The notes beneath the pieces were generated by a model. That model made no database searches. It had not been told where the DNA came from and saw only the letters and a list, made by a program, of their open reading frames with translations. A stretch of 64,000 nucleotides of DNA from Eupeodes corollae (lineage: Eukaryota; Arthropoda; Insecta; Diptera; Syrphidae), in assembly GCF_945859685.1 (NCBI RefSeq), contig NC_079149.1, forward strand, positions 117,277,575 through 117,341,574. The letters are read 5' to 3'. The position numbers and the translations under genes are program-made. Each line of letters opens with the position of its first letter. Positions within the stretch are counted from its first letter, which is position 1. Below are positions 49,982 to 62,297 of this stretch, piece by piece.

Positions 49982-51166
49982 TTAATAGGCTGGTGAAATC
50001 ATTGGTTCACCAGCAAGAGCTTTCAAAATGTTTTGAGCTGTCACAATAGCCATTTCTGTGCGTGTCCTTTCTGTTGTTGCGCCCAAATGAGGAATGATTA
50101 CTTCAAAAAATAAAGACATTTTGTATGTATCGAACTTATCAAAAAATTACTTAATTCTTACCACAATTAGGAAGACTCAGAAGTGGATCGTCTGAAGGTA
50201 ATGGTTCTGGGTTCATAACATCTAATCCAGCAGCAAAGATCTTATTAGTTTTCAAAGCATTGTAAAGAGCCTTTTGGTCAATTATTTCTGTAAAATAAGT
50301 ACAAAACATTTCTGTAAGATGTTCAAGGTATTCAAAGATTCTGTCTTGTTTTACTCACGTCCTCTTGATATATTCACTAGAACTGCATTGGACTTCATTT
50401 TATCAAATGCTCTAGCATTGAATTTTTCCCGAGTTTCATTGGTTAAAGGGCAAGCTATTATAAGAAAATCACTTTCCTCCAACAGTTCATCGAATGTCCT
50501 ATATTTGGCATCATATAAATCAGCTTTATCCGATTGATTTCGAGAATGGTATAAAAAGGTGTCAACTTTGAAGAACTTTAAACGACCAGCAATTGCTTGG
50601 GCTATGTTACCAAATCCAAAAAATCCAATTTTTGACCCTCGAATTTCTTGGCCCAATAACCATCGAAGGCTATGACTATTCCATGTTGAACTATGAACAA
50701 ATTTAGATATAAGAAGAATATTTATATTATTTGTTATATTCACAAACTTTTCAATCGAAGATTTTCCTTCATGAAATCGTCTAGCAGCTGCAATCATCAA
50801 TCCAATAGTTAGTTCGGCAACAGCTATATCTTGCACTCTCATTGTTGTTCCCAGCAGAATCTTTCTTCGCTTAAGTTCTTCAATGTCAACAAAATCAAAT
50901 CCCGTAGACATTGTTGAAATACATCGAAGCTGAGGTCCAATTGCATCTAGGAACTCCCGACCAATGGCAGTGTAGCGTCCTCTCCAAAATATAGCATCAA
51001 CCCCTTTGCCTTTTTGAAGAATTTCATCTTTTTCTGGTGGAAATTTGCTGACGATAACCAGTTCGCATTTTGAACGTAGAAGGTCTAAAGCTACATTTGG
51101 AAGTTCAGGATGTGTTATAAGAACTCTAGGCTTCTTTTGTGTGTTGTGCATTGATGAGTCTGACAT
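49982..51166 (-). CDS. GRHPR: Glyoxylate/hydroxypyruvate reductase paralogue, gene D
   Basis: Four exons on the minus strand, 51166-50748, 50690-50359, 50287-50162 and 50100-49982, give 331 residues. The first intron (50747-50691) is 57 nt, has no in-frame stop and a poor donor (GTTTGT), so read-through would give 350 residues with an added FVNITNNINILLISKFVHS-type insert; the other copies show it should be removed. Conserved: VLITHPELP, STMSTGFDFVD, GFGNIAQAIAGRL, and the triad Arg249 (SRG), Glu278 (NPEP) and His297 (IPHLG). The substrate loop reads GTTMRVQDIAVAE where relatives have TPxV, and FWRGRYTAIGREF near residue 60 is also divergent, so its substrate may differ. A TTTCAG just above the ATG suggests a 5' UTR intron. 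Confidence 0.88.
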
Positions 51167-51189
51167 TGAACTTTGATTTATTTATCTGA

Positions 51190-53385
51190 AAGGATAAGTT
51201 TTGTAGAATATAAAATTTGCATACAATTTTAAAATTATGTTCCAATACATTAAATACATTTTGAACAAAAATAAATATTTTTAAGATGGCAAATTGGCAA
51301 CTCTGTTACTGAAATGGTCAACCTCAACAAATTGTTTGGCCTTATGCTAAGAGAAGCATTTTGATCTCAAAAAAAAGAAAATTTTTATTGTATTTTGATT
51401 TTGTGAGAAAATAATTTTGTTTTAATACATTTTCGGATTTTTTTTAGTAACTTTTTTAGTTGAACTTACATTTTATTTCACCCTGACACAAAATAAAATC
51501 AAGATCTATGGTAATTGTTGTTTATTAAAGTCTGGCGGATGGAACTTAACTGAGTTAAAGCTGTTTCACTGATGAATTTTCGTTCTTTACAGAAAAAGCT
51601 TAAAATAGCTATCATAGTTTTATGCATGAATGATGAAGAAGTCGCGACACTATTCGATAGTATATATATTTTATTATTCAATTATCTCACATCTGAAATT
51701 ATTTCAAAACATACGGTGTTATGACGGTGAGATATTATGATTATTGTTATTGAATGATATTGATAATCATTAACTTCTCCTTAATTCAACTGATAAGACA
51801 AAAGATAAATGTATTTTGTTAAAGGATACTATGCTTTAGTTATATTTGATATCTAATTTTATATATCGATGGAGTATGTGGCATTATTAATTTGAAAGAT
51901 ATGGAAAGATAATTGTACATAGATTGATAGTATATATATTGACATTATCTTCACTAAAAGCATTATAATAAATTTTAATTTATCAGCATCACTTTTAAAA
52001 TTAAAAACGGTTTAACGTACTTAAATATAGGTCAGTAAACTCTCTATCCCGTTGAAATGTTGAAATGTTAAAATACATTTATCTTTAAAATTGAACTATT
52101 TTTTGTGGAAACTGTGAAATATCTAATAATTTAAGATCCTAAAACTGTTGAATTTAAAAATATTAGCTGTACTAAAAATTTGTTTAAGAAATTAACAAAA
52201 TGATTGTTTAAGTTTATTGTGCTTTAAATAATTTTTTGAAAAAGAAACTCAAGTGTCTTTTTGTTTTGTTTAAAATATGGTAATACCTTTATCCAGCAAT
52301 ATTAATTAACATAAAACTTATAACGTTAAAGTAATGTTAGACCTCTCGGTTATACCACGAAAAATATATTGTATAAAAGTTACATCCCTGCTTTGTATGT
52401 TAGTACGTACCTAGCGTTTTATATTCTTAAAGTTCAACTTAAAGTTCAGATGAAAAGCTTTCAAAATTTTTGTTTAGCTTTGAGAGCTTTATAGTGACAT
52501 CTAGTGTTTTTTTTTTTAACCATAGAGTAGAATACGATAAGAATGAAAAGTTGATAGTGCAGAAACTATTCAATGCGAGATTCACCACACATAAGCAAAA
52601 ATATTTTAAGCAAAACAGTTTATAAATTACAGGACATGTGTAGGTATACAATTTGTGCAAAGGAAAGGAATGAACCTTATTGCTTTGTTAAAATTTTTAA
52701 AATGGGCGTTGACACTTGCCTTACCAAAAGAGGCCAAGAAAAAACAATATCCAAAAAGTGTAAAAAGATTGAGGTTCCGATAAAATAGATACATAATTTT
52801 GACAAGTTTTGAAATGAAAAAGGGTACATTTAACATGATGAAAATTCCAAACAAAATTTTATGAGAATATATGTAAATACATACATATTAAAACAGAGAG
52901 CTTAGTTTCTTTTAAAAAATTATTTTAAAGTATTCAAAATATTTGTAGGTTAAAAACTAATAAATATTTAAATCAAAATATTTTTTTACTACGAGAAATG
53001 CCATTCTTGAAATGTGACATAGTCTTTTTATTATTTATTATTATTTTATTTTAAACATATTTGACAACCAAATTGATTTTAAAATAGATATTTTTTTTCA
53101 AAACAAGCAATACATACAAAAATATTCTGATAGAAAAATTACTCAGTCGTGAATATTGCAGATTCTTGATGTGCGGCTGAGAAAAAACTCTCATCAATTT
53201 AGCTTGCGGATAAACTAATGGGCATTTGTCAAATTCAATGACTACATAGAAATTTGCCGAGGAGAGAGAGAGAGAGAAATTAAAGTTATGTTTTTGAAAA
53301 ACAGTTTTGTATGAAAATCAAATAAAAACTTACTTACAAAATAAAAACCAATCAAATACAAAATTTAATATATTTTGGATCTTCT
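51190..53385. other. AT-rich intergenic DNA, no gene supported
   Basis: Short frames on both strands at 52439-52854 overlap one another and show no domain. A GA dinucleotide run (about 16 bases) lies at about 53263. A 5' non-coding exon of gene D could lie in the left part but none could be identified. Confidence 0.35.
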
Positions 53386-53389
53386 ACCA

Positions 53390-54560
53390 ATCGACCTTTT
53401 TATTAAATACATAGTTTCCTGCAGCGCTATTAGGCTGAAGGAATCAAATAGCTGGTTGTCAAAACCTTATGGTCTCAGCAAAACTACGAAATTGATTCCC
53501 TCAGATATTATCTCGGTAGACACTAACTACTGCACTCCTACTTCCCATCAAGAGAAGATTGGGAGGATGACATCGTGTTGATAGGTTTCGACATAATCAT
53601 CTTTACTGAAGGCTCAAAGATGGAGTGCGGAGTTGGTTCTGGGATCTTTTCTGAGTCCTTAAATGTAGCCAAATCCTTTAGGCTTCCTGACTTTGCTAGC
53701 GTTTTTCAGGCTGAACTGCTGGCAATAAGGGAGGCATGTAACATACTTAAACAAAACCCAGACCAAAACCGAAATGCGGCTATCTTTACAGACAGTCAGG
53801 CAGCTGTCAAAGCCATTTACTCGGCCACATCCTCATCTAAATTGGTCCAGCAATGTCGCGATGAGCTTGCGAGCCTGAATGTTAACCTCGGTGTCACCCT
53901 GATCTGGGTTCCGGTTCATAGTGGTATCGTGGTAAATGAACGAGCTGACGAGCTAGCCAGGCAAGGATCGGCCTTTCATAGCTCACTTGCGGAAATGGTT
54001 AATATTTCTCTTGGTGCTATGAAGGGTAAAATGTTGTCTATCTCCCAAACTGAATCAAACCGAAGGTGGAGCAATTTATCCAACTGCATTATATCTAGGA
54101 AGATATGGCCCACCTATAATAAAACCCGTACAAACGATCTTCTATGCAGGCCAAGGCAATACATAGCCAGGATTATTGCGGTTTGGACATTGGCCTATAG
54201 GAGTTCATGCAGAGAAGTTGGGTATCTCTTACAAAACCTTTTGCAGTAGTTGTAGTGACCAAAGAAAAAGTGAAAAGATAATCCATTTCCTCTGCAAATG
54301 TCCTGCTTTGGCAAACGCTTTAATGAAATACTTTGGAAAAGCATTCTTTCAAGAACTTGGTAAGGTATCTGAGACAAAGATTAGAGACCTAATCTTTTTT
54401 CTCAATGCGACAAAATGGCTCTAACATAATCGCTATGAAGCTTCTCTATAAATCTATCCCTTTCAATCAAAGGGCAAACGAGTTTTTGGTATCAAAACGG
54501 CGCAATACAGCGCTAATTGGATCTCAGGCTAGGTTGCCTTGAGATCGCCATTTCTACCTA
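53390..54560 (+). mobile_element. LINE 3' end with RNase H domain, decayed
   Basis: A 5'-truncated non-LTR retrotransposon. The region 53575-54180 codes for an RNase H domain: FTEGSKM (first catalytic Asp replaced by Glu), FQAELLAI, IFTDSQAAV and NERADELARQGSA. A frameshift near 54180 is followed by GHWPIGVHAEKLG and a zinc-knuckle-like CSSC...HFLCKCPAL. Another frame change lies near 53565. LINEs with RNase H belong to the I, LOA or R1 groups; the order RNase H then Cys/His motif fits these. The 3' part ends near 'ctaccaacctaac'. It is not active. Confidence 0.8.
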
Positions 54561-54599
54561 CCAACCTAACAGTCTGTTAAAATTTAAGATTTTAAAATG

Positions 54600-55180
54600 T
54601 AAAATAAGTTTGTTTTCAAAAAATTAAATGCCATTCTAATTCTACATTTCTCCGAAAAACTTTAATTTTTTAGATTTTGTTTTTTGAAAATCGTTACAGC
54701 TGTTTTTTTTTTAATTAATTTTGTATGTATAAAATTTTCCAATTTTTGTTTAAAAATATTTTTGGTATGCATTTATTTAGAATATTAATAAACATTTCAG
54801 ATTTTATTTTTGTACAGAAAGGTTGACCCGTTGAGAAAATTTAAAAACAAAATAAAAATGCAAACAGTCAAGCTAAGAAAAAATTACTAGAGAAAGTTTT
54901 AAAAAATCTATCGGTTGGTTTTGGAGAAAATTCAAATTTTCGATGTTTGACCAACAAAGTTGGTTAAGTTTTAAGTTAAAAAAATACGCCTTACGTGAGT
55001 CTGCTTATAACCTTAATGTTCAGGTTTAAACTATTGAGGCTAGGGCTATTGAGGCTAGGATAGACACACTTACAGACGGGATCGGAGGCCGATTTTAGTT
55101 GATTTCTCTACTATCGAAATGACACGTAAATTTCAAGTCCCGAATTCAAAATAAAATTTTTCACAAATGCAAAACTTGCC
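54600..55180 (+). repeat. Diverged dispersed repeat block, copy with tail
   Basis: An A/T-rich part with words like those of the 7 kb repeat is followed by a tail: 'cttataaccttaatgttcag', 'gggctattgaggctagg' (with a near-duplicate of the word), 'acacttacagacgggatcgg'. The same tail order ('cccataaccttaattttca', 'ggcttaggctaaaggg') occurs at 58.5-58.6 kb. Confidence 0.45.
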
Positions 55181-56775
55181 TTATGCAAGTAAAAATTGAA
55201 AACGAAAATGATAAGCTTTCTCCTTTACAATTAAAAATGCATTAAAAACAAATTTTTGCAATTCTGGTTTCAACTACCATAAACTGTTTAACTAACAATT
55301 TCTCATGTAATTGTCCATATGACATCATTTTTACGATCTAATTATTTTGAAAGTATTTACCACTTGCAACAAATTCATCGTCATTCCACTGATTTGATTA
55401 TTATCTGTCCATATTCACATTGAAGTTATTCTCTGATGTAATCAAATCATTGAGTAGTACAATTTTCTTCTTAATCTTCCCAAAGATCAACATAAAACCT
55501 TTTCTTGTACAAATCAAGAAATTTTTATTATTCAAGTTTAAAAAATGATTTAACTTATTCATACTTTCTGCCTTCTGGAAATTTCCTTTAAGGTTTTTTT
55601 TTGTCTACAAGGCTATTTAAAAAATTTTGAATCACCTTAAATTATACACCTCGATAGCCACCCTAAACTCCATACGCAACAATTACTTCCTTCTGTTTCG
55701 ATGTTTTCATCATTTGCACTCACCCATAAAATGTTTTAATAATTGAAGTCACGAAATATGTGTTTTGGTTTTGACTTTTCTTAAGTTTCGTTAACAATAA
55801 TAAACAATTGGTGGGTTTGTTAAACGTACGTTGTCGGTGCTCGTGTTGAACTTGAATTTGTTTATAATAAAAATGACAAACAAGTTAAGAGAAAATAACA
55901 ATAAAAATAAAAAAAAAAACGTCAACATCAAGACAGTAAATATTTTTGTATGAAACACAACAAAAAAGACGTAATTAGTGTGTTAACCAGTGAGACCGAT
56001 ATCAGTTTAAACAAATGCGTGGTTAAAGTACTCATAAGTCAAGCCATAACTAACATGCGTTGGTTTTACTTAAGATAGTGAAGATGAATGTTTTCTATTT
56101 TTGTGACTTAAATTAGTATTTTGTAAGTTTTTTTCAGATACCTTTATTTTATGAGTCAATTCCCATAACAAATTTAACTAACTCAAGCCGTCCATTTTTA
56201 TACGCATTTTAAAACACGTCAAATCAAACGCCTAAATACAGGTTGTGAAGTCCTAGTGAATTGATATTTGCGTAGTAAAAATGTCTCTGTAAATAAACAA
56301 AAAAAATCATTAAACAATCTTTGAATTGATCAAAATCATAATATATGCATTTTGATATGTTAATATATATAAAGTGGTTTTTTAAGTGCATTATTTATGT
56401 TAAAATGTTTGTAAGGCTGTTAATTTTCTATAAACTCGTATCAAATAATAATCTAAGTTAGCCATGTCATGTTGATTGATTAACAAAAAAAAACTTAATA
56501 TGTATAATAAGTTTATAGGTAGTAGACCTAAGGCTAATCTATAATGAATATTTTGTGTTTTATTGACTTAGGGAAATTCTTGCATGCAAACATGTCGTTC
56601 AGCATAAGATTCCTAGTTTCAAACTTAATATAGGGCAGTTTTACTATGTTTTCCTAAGCATACTTCTTTCTTATACTAACGGTTACCTATAATAAAATTA
56701 AGAATTCTATATTGATTTATTTTACTTATATGTACATAATATAAATGGTACTATGTTTCAAACATTGTTTATAGG
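55181..56775. other. AT-rich intergenic DNA, nothing recognised
   Basis: No exon, repeat or element supported. Confidence 0.4.
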
Positions 56776-56781
56776 TAATTA

Positions 56782-56937
56782 AAGGGTGTTTTTGTAGCTG
56801 CATAAGAAGTTCTGACGGTTGTTGACTTTAGTTTGACAGTTAAAAATGCCAACCAAAATGTATTGACATATCTGTTCAGTTCTGTTCTGTTTAACGCTAG
56901 AACAACTTTCAATAAGTATAATAAAAAAGAATAATAG
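56782..56937 (+). mobile_element. Tip of a Tc1/mariner-like element
   Basis: Begins TTAAAGGGTGTTTTTGTAG and continues with 'agtttgacagttaaaaatgcc', a layout like the 5' ends of insect mariner-type elements. The transposase and the other tip are not seen. An RTE-like fragment follows directly. Confidence 0.35.
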
Positions 56938-56945
56938 AAAACATT

Positions 56946-57958
56946 GAATCTGAGAAAAGGAGACCCTGTAAACTGCACCAACTTTAGAGCCATCAGTTTA
57001 CTTAACATCGCTTACAAAATCTTCTCTGTCGTAATATGTGAACGTGCAAAGCCCATCGTCAACAACATGATAGATCCTTATTGGTGTGGTTTTAGACCAG
57101 GAAAATCCACCAATATTCACATTACGGCAGATCCTGGAATAAATCCAAGAACATTAAATCGTCACCCACTATCTTTTTATCGATTTCAAGGTAGCATATG
57201 ACAGCATCTTCAGGGACGAGCTGTTAAGAGCCATGTCTAGTTTTGGCATCCCTTCCCAACTCGTCCGTTAGTGCAGGATAACCATTGAGAATTCTCCCTA
57301 CACCATAAAACTGTAAAGAAACCTTTTGATGTCAAAAAAGGCTTTAGATAATGTGGTAGGTTGTCATGCGATTTTCGTTAGTATCGTGCTTGAAATAATA
57401 GTGCAGAGCTCTCACTTCAACACTAGAGGCACTTAATTTAAAAAGTCTGTCCAATTATTAACGTATGCTGATGACATTGACATAATTGGATGAATTCAGC
57501 GTTATGTCAACGGGACTTTTGTGAGTATTTAGGCAGAGTAGGCAAAATTGGTTTTAACAGTTAACTAGGGCAAAATAAAGTTTTTGCTTTAATCGAGAAG
57601 TGACCTATAATCTCAACGTCTCAATCAAAACGTCACCATCGACAGACGCAACTTTAAGGTGGTTTTTAAGGACTTCGCCTACCTAGGCTCCGCTATTAAT
57701 GCAGAAAATAACACCAGCTTTTAGATCAAACGAAGAATAGCTCTTGCTAACTGCTGCTACTTTGGGCTAAGAAAGCAATTGAGTAGCAAAGGCAGGAAAG
57801 TCTTCCAATCCACACCCAATGGGCAGCGCAGTAGAAGAAGACCGCGGATTAGGTGGAGCGCGAAACTGGAGACATCCAGCTAACTAACGAGCTAGATGGA
57901 GAAATTTGTTGGGTGAACCCCTATAATTCACACAAGATTGTAGCGCCAGCAGTAAGTA
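56946..57958 (+). mobile_element. RTE-like LINE fragment, decayed
   Basis: Same family as the nested copy at 25.2 kb but covering more of the reverse transcriptase: KGDPVNCTNFRAISLLNIAYKI, DPYWCGFRPGKST, then across several frames DDIDIIG-type and KDFAYLGSAINAENNT, IKRRIALANCCYFGLRKQL. A large internal deletion then joins to RKVFQSTPNGQRSRRRPRIRW. It ends in AGTAAGTAAA. AAAACATT occurs at both borders (56938-56945 and about 57959-57966), a probable target-site duplication. Stops and frame changes are many. Confidence 0.75.
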
Positions 57959-57989
57959 AAAAACATTTTATTCAACATCTGGTAACATT

Positions 57990-58640
57990 TTTTTAAGAAA
58001 TAAAAACATTCAGAAAATGCTATTAAAGTTTGTAAAAATTGGTTTTCGACTACAAATCATGGGAGTAAAAAAAGATATTGAAATTAAACTTATTTCATTA
58101 CATGTAAAATATTTTTGTTGACAGTTTGATTTTTTTTGGACTCTCACAAATCACAAAACACGTTTTTTAAATTTATTTTGTGTTCATAACATTGTTAAAT
58201 TTGTTTAAGAAATATAAGTATGTTGTGCATTGGAATGACTTCTTTAAAAAAATCTCCAACAGTTTGCAATTTTTAGAAAAGAAAAAAATCAGTATTTTTT
58301 AAGAATCCAAAAGAATAAGACATTTAGATCATAAAAATATCGTTAAAGCAATATTAAAACTTGTTAAGAAGAAAGATTGTTTAAATCGATTCATTAGTTT
58401 ATTTTTTTTGCAGTCTACCAGCCGGTTTTTCAAAAATTCGAATTAAGGGCTTTGGACAACCGATTTGTATGGCGGGTGCTGTTATTTTTGGCTTGATAAA
58501 AAGGACAAGAATTTGCCCATAACCTTAATTTTCAAGTTTGAATCCAATCGATTAAATGGCTTAGGCTAAAGGGATGAGTACCAGGCAAAAAGACATATGT
58601 ATGTATGTATGAAGTTTGATTAAAATATCGAAAAAAAACA
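57990..58640 (+). repeat. Diverged dispersed repeat block, second copy with tail
   Basis: Starts with a monomer like those at 7.1-8.2 kb ('gtttgtaaaaattggttttc', 'aaaagatattgaaattaaac'), continues through 'gttaaagcaatattaaaac' (matching 8.15 kb), 'gtctaccagccggtttttc', 'gggctttggacaaccgattt', and the tail 'cccataaccttaattttcaa'. It links the satellite-like monomers and the tail into a single family. Confidence 0.5.
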
Positions 58641-61600
58641 TTGATTCCAAAAATGTTTTTCTCAATAGTATTCTTTAAAGTTTCGAGTTCTTAAAAACAC
58701 CCTATAGAAAAGAAAATTGAGAAAGAGTTGCAGAAGTTGTAAACACTTACATATGTACATAATTTGGCTGTATATATTTTCTTATAACACAAACATTGAA
58801 TATCAAATCACTCGAAGAAATAACAACATATTTATGAAAAGCTTCATATTTGACAATATTCAAATAATAATGACATGTGGTTAGGGGTGAAAAGTACCTA
58901 CCCTCATTTCAAGGACAAGAAAATATGGACAAACTATGAAATACGGAAATTCAAAGTGTTTCCAATTTTTCATTATTATTAACATTCCTAAAAGTATTAA
59001 TAATTAAGAGACTTGTTGAAAGCACTTCCATAGAAATTGATTATTATTGATAGTAGTTTATACTATTCTAGATTTATGATAGACCTACCTCCATGTTTTC
59101 CTATTCCTACACAATATGCCTAATCAAAATAAAAATAACCTTGATTTTATTCATAGTGTCAATACGAGTACGCATAGGTACAAACTTTTTTTTTACCAAA
59201 CAAGAAGTATTTTGTCAATGTGAGAAAGAGGGTATAAATTAAGTGAACTATTTTCTTATGAATTATTAAGAAACGTACCTTCAGGACTCTTTACATAAAT
59301 GAGCTCCAAAAGGATAAATAATGTTTTTGTTTTATGACATTGAATGTACTGGTACTCGGACAATATACTTTTTCAATTCGTTGTTTGATTGGCTGCGATA
59401 AAATCAATGATCTATAAGAAGCATAAACATAATGCGTATCGCATGAATATTTTCTTATTTGAATTATGTTGGCCTTCAAAGTTTTGGAAAGTTTTTGTAT
59501 CTTTTTATTGTAATAACTAAAATGTTATATAATTTTATCAAAAACATAAGTTAAACAATAAATATTTAATTTTGAAAATATACGATGCAGACATAAGGGT
59601 AGGAACAATTTTTCTAACGCTTTTATTAGTCTTTTCATTGAATACGAATGTATAATATGGTAAATAACGTCAAAATGCAAAAATTGTGTTTTCTAACAAT
59701 GACAAATTCCTATTCCTTCAAAACTAAAACAAATTCAATGTTTTACGTTTATATATCAGTTTGAATATAATTGTTATAACTACAAGAACAAAAATTACAT
59801 ATCAGTAATTTTTTGTATAAAAATAAAAATAAAAATAGGTGTTCAGGATTCAATATTTATTATATTTCCAATAAGAACAGAGGAAGTAATGCTATCCAAA
59901 ATTATAATTTTGTATTTGTGTTACAAAATATTAATAAGAACATAACCTAAGATAATTAAAGTTTCGGATCAATTTATTTCTTTGTTTTGAAGGTACTTGG
60001 TGTGGAAACCATTTTTTTTTAACATGTTTTAAATTGTGTTTGTAGGTTTTTGTAAGCAATGGTGGCAATTGGACTTTTCTAATTAATATGATAATTTTAA
60101 TCTTAGCATACTTTTTTTTTGATATATTTTATTCAAACGCAATTCTTGGTATTAGTTTTTGGAAGTTTTTAATTCTTATAAGAAAAACCGATTTTATTTT
60201 TCTAAGAAGATTAATTTGTGTTTAAAAATATTATTTTGAATAAAATTAAATAATTTTGTAGTGAATATCTTCATTAATTTTCGATATATTCGTGGCAAAA
60301 TTAGATCTTATTAATATTTGGTATATAATTATTTTGTTCGTAATAAATTTTGTTCTCATTAGATTTTCCAATGTTTTACAAAATTAAAAATAAATGTCTA
60401 TTGAATTATTAAATTGGTTAGTAAAAAACTTTAAAAGTTGTCAAGATATTTAAGTCGAAAAAAAACCTTTTTACCAAATTTTAGTAAATTCTTTTTAAAA
60501 TTTTATGTTTGTATACAAAAAAAAATTATTTTAGATTTTTCTGTAAATTCGTCAAAAATGTTATTCTTTTTCGACACATTAAATTATTTTGGAGCTAATA
60601 TCATATGTTGTCTCCCCAAATTATTCAAGGTGATAAATATTTTTTGTGAGATTTTATTTTTAATTATAAAAATAAACCGTTTATTGAATTTTGTTTGTTT
60701 AATATCACGTTACAATATTTAATATAATACAATTTAGTTCAAGGCGCTGCTGGCGTAATTGGTACAGAGATATTTAGGGTCTATGAAATTTTTCATTTTC
60801 ATTTAAATAGGTGCAGTAAAAAACAACCCTTTCAATTTTTTGATGTTAGTATTTGTAAATCAAAATTAAGTTTAGGTTAATATCCCTGCCGGTTCTTGAG
60901 ATATATCCGACGACAAAAAAAATCCCTTCTTGATTTCGGATCGATTTATATAAATTCTTATGGGAAGTTATTAATTTTTGGGACAGAGAAAGGAATATTT
61001 TTATTACATTTATGACACCCGAATGATTTCGATATATTTTCTCAAAAGTGTCAACTATGTAAAAAACAAGTGTTAATCTTTCTTATGTTAAATTGACTAT
61101 AAGAAGTTTGTAAGCGTTTTTAATAAAAAAAAATGCTATCTACCCCCACAAATTTTGAGGTCCTCTTTACAAACACTTTTGTATTTAGTTGGCTAGTTTT
61201 GCAAAATATTAATTTTTCAAAACTCTACAAAATTATTAAACAAATCAAATCCTAAAAGAAGTAATTAAGTTAAGTTAAGTAAGTAATTAAGTTAAGTTAA
61301 TTTCAGTATGCACTAATTTAAACTGATCAAGTACATAATGATAATCTAAATTATAGAATTTTAATTTAATTGATGTTAAATGTTAATAAAAATCGAAAGT
61401 CCTTCTTCAGACACATCATATGTTCATAATCAACTCAAAATTTAGTATTCTATAGACCACTTTTTATTTTGCAAATATATACAAAACATATATGTATTTA
61501 ATTTATAACAATTGAGTTCATTGTTCTTTTAGTAGAATACGAAAAAATTCAACAAGCGTTTCTCCATAACTTGCACAATAAAGTAAAACAAAAACAAAAA

Positions 61601-61900
61601 CGAAAACAAAAATCATATAAAACGGAGAAGGGATAATAATTCCTTTTTTCTCTGAAAACAGTCAATAATAAACAACACCCCACCCCCATAAATAAATTGC
61701 ATTCAAAAAGTAAAATACAAAAAAAACAACAACAACGACAAATAAAATATCCACTTGTTCCATGAGATAGAATTTTCAACTATTTGTCGTTTACTTTGCA
61801 GACCTCTATATACAAGTAGACATACATCTAGTTACACTTTTCGCCGCAAACTCGCCGTAGTGTGGACTTCTACAACTCTTCTCTTGGTCTTGATGTGCGT
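58641..61900. other. AT-rich intergenic DNA with repeat scraps
   Basis: No gene supported. Inverted words of the 7 kb repeat family occur at 60870-60910 ('ggttaatatccctgccggttc', 'ttgagatatatcc'). A short duplication, 'taattaagttaagttaa' twice, lies at 61260-61300. Confidence 0.4.
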
Positions 61901-61924
61901 TTGAATTTCGAATCGAGATACTTT

Positions 61925-61963
61925 CGATCAGTTTACTACGAGACGTTGAGAGTTTGAGTCTTT
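61925..61963 (+). promoter_or_regulatory. Possible initiator/DPE of the gene starting at 62298
   Basis: GATCAGTTTAC has an initiator (A at 61930). At +28 to +33 the bases AGTCTT match the downstream promoter element RGWYVT at five of six positions. Transcription here would give a 368-base leader before the ATG at 62298. Weak support on its own. Confidence 0.3.
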
Positions 61964-62297
61964 TTTTATTAACGGTACTGCTGCGCATAATTTATATTTA
62001 AATATTCGGCAAAATTTGTTTTTGTTACTCTGCACTGCAGTTTTCTATGCAATCAAAAAAATAAACTTAGAAAATAAAAATTCCACTAAAACTAATAGAG
62101 TTCATATACCCCTGTGTGGTAAGGACCTTTAGAAAATAAATATTGAACCGGAATATTTAAATAAAGTGTCTTAATTCAAAAATTACAAGGAAAAATACAC
62201 TACAAATTGATAACCGTGTGTTTAAATTGAATTACTGTGTAAGAAACCACTCTATACAAAAAAATAGTTAAAAGGATAATAACCTCTGTTTCGTATC

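Noticed and set aside
53263..53280. GA repeat as a GAGA-factor site cluster
   Set aside because: A short dinucleotide microsatellite with no promoter near it.
61260..61300. Short tandem 'taattaagttaagttaa' repeats as a CRISPR-like or regulatory array
   Set aside because: Only two units, without spacers, in a eukaryotic genome; ordinary microsatellite duplication.
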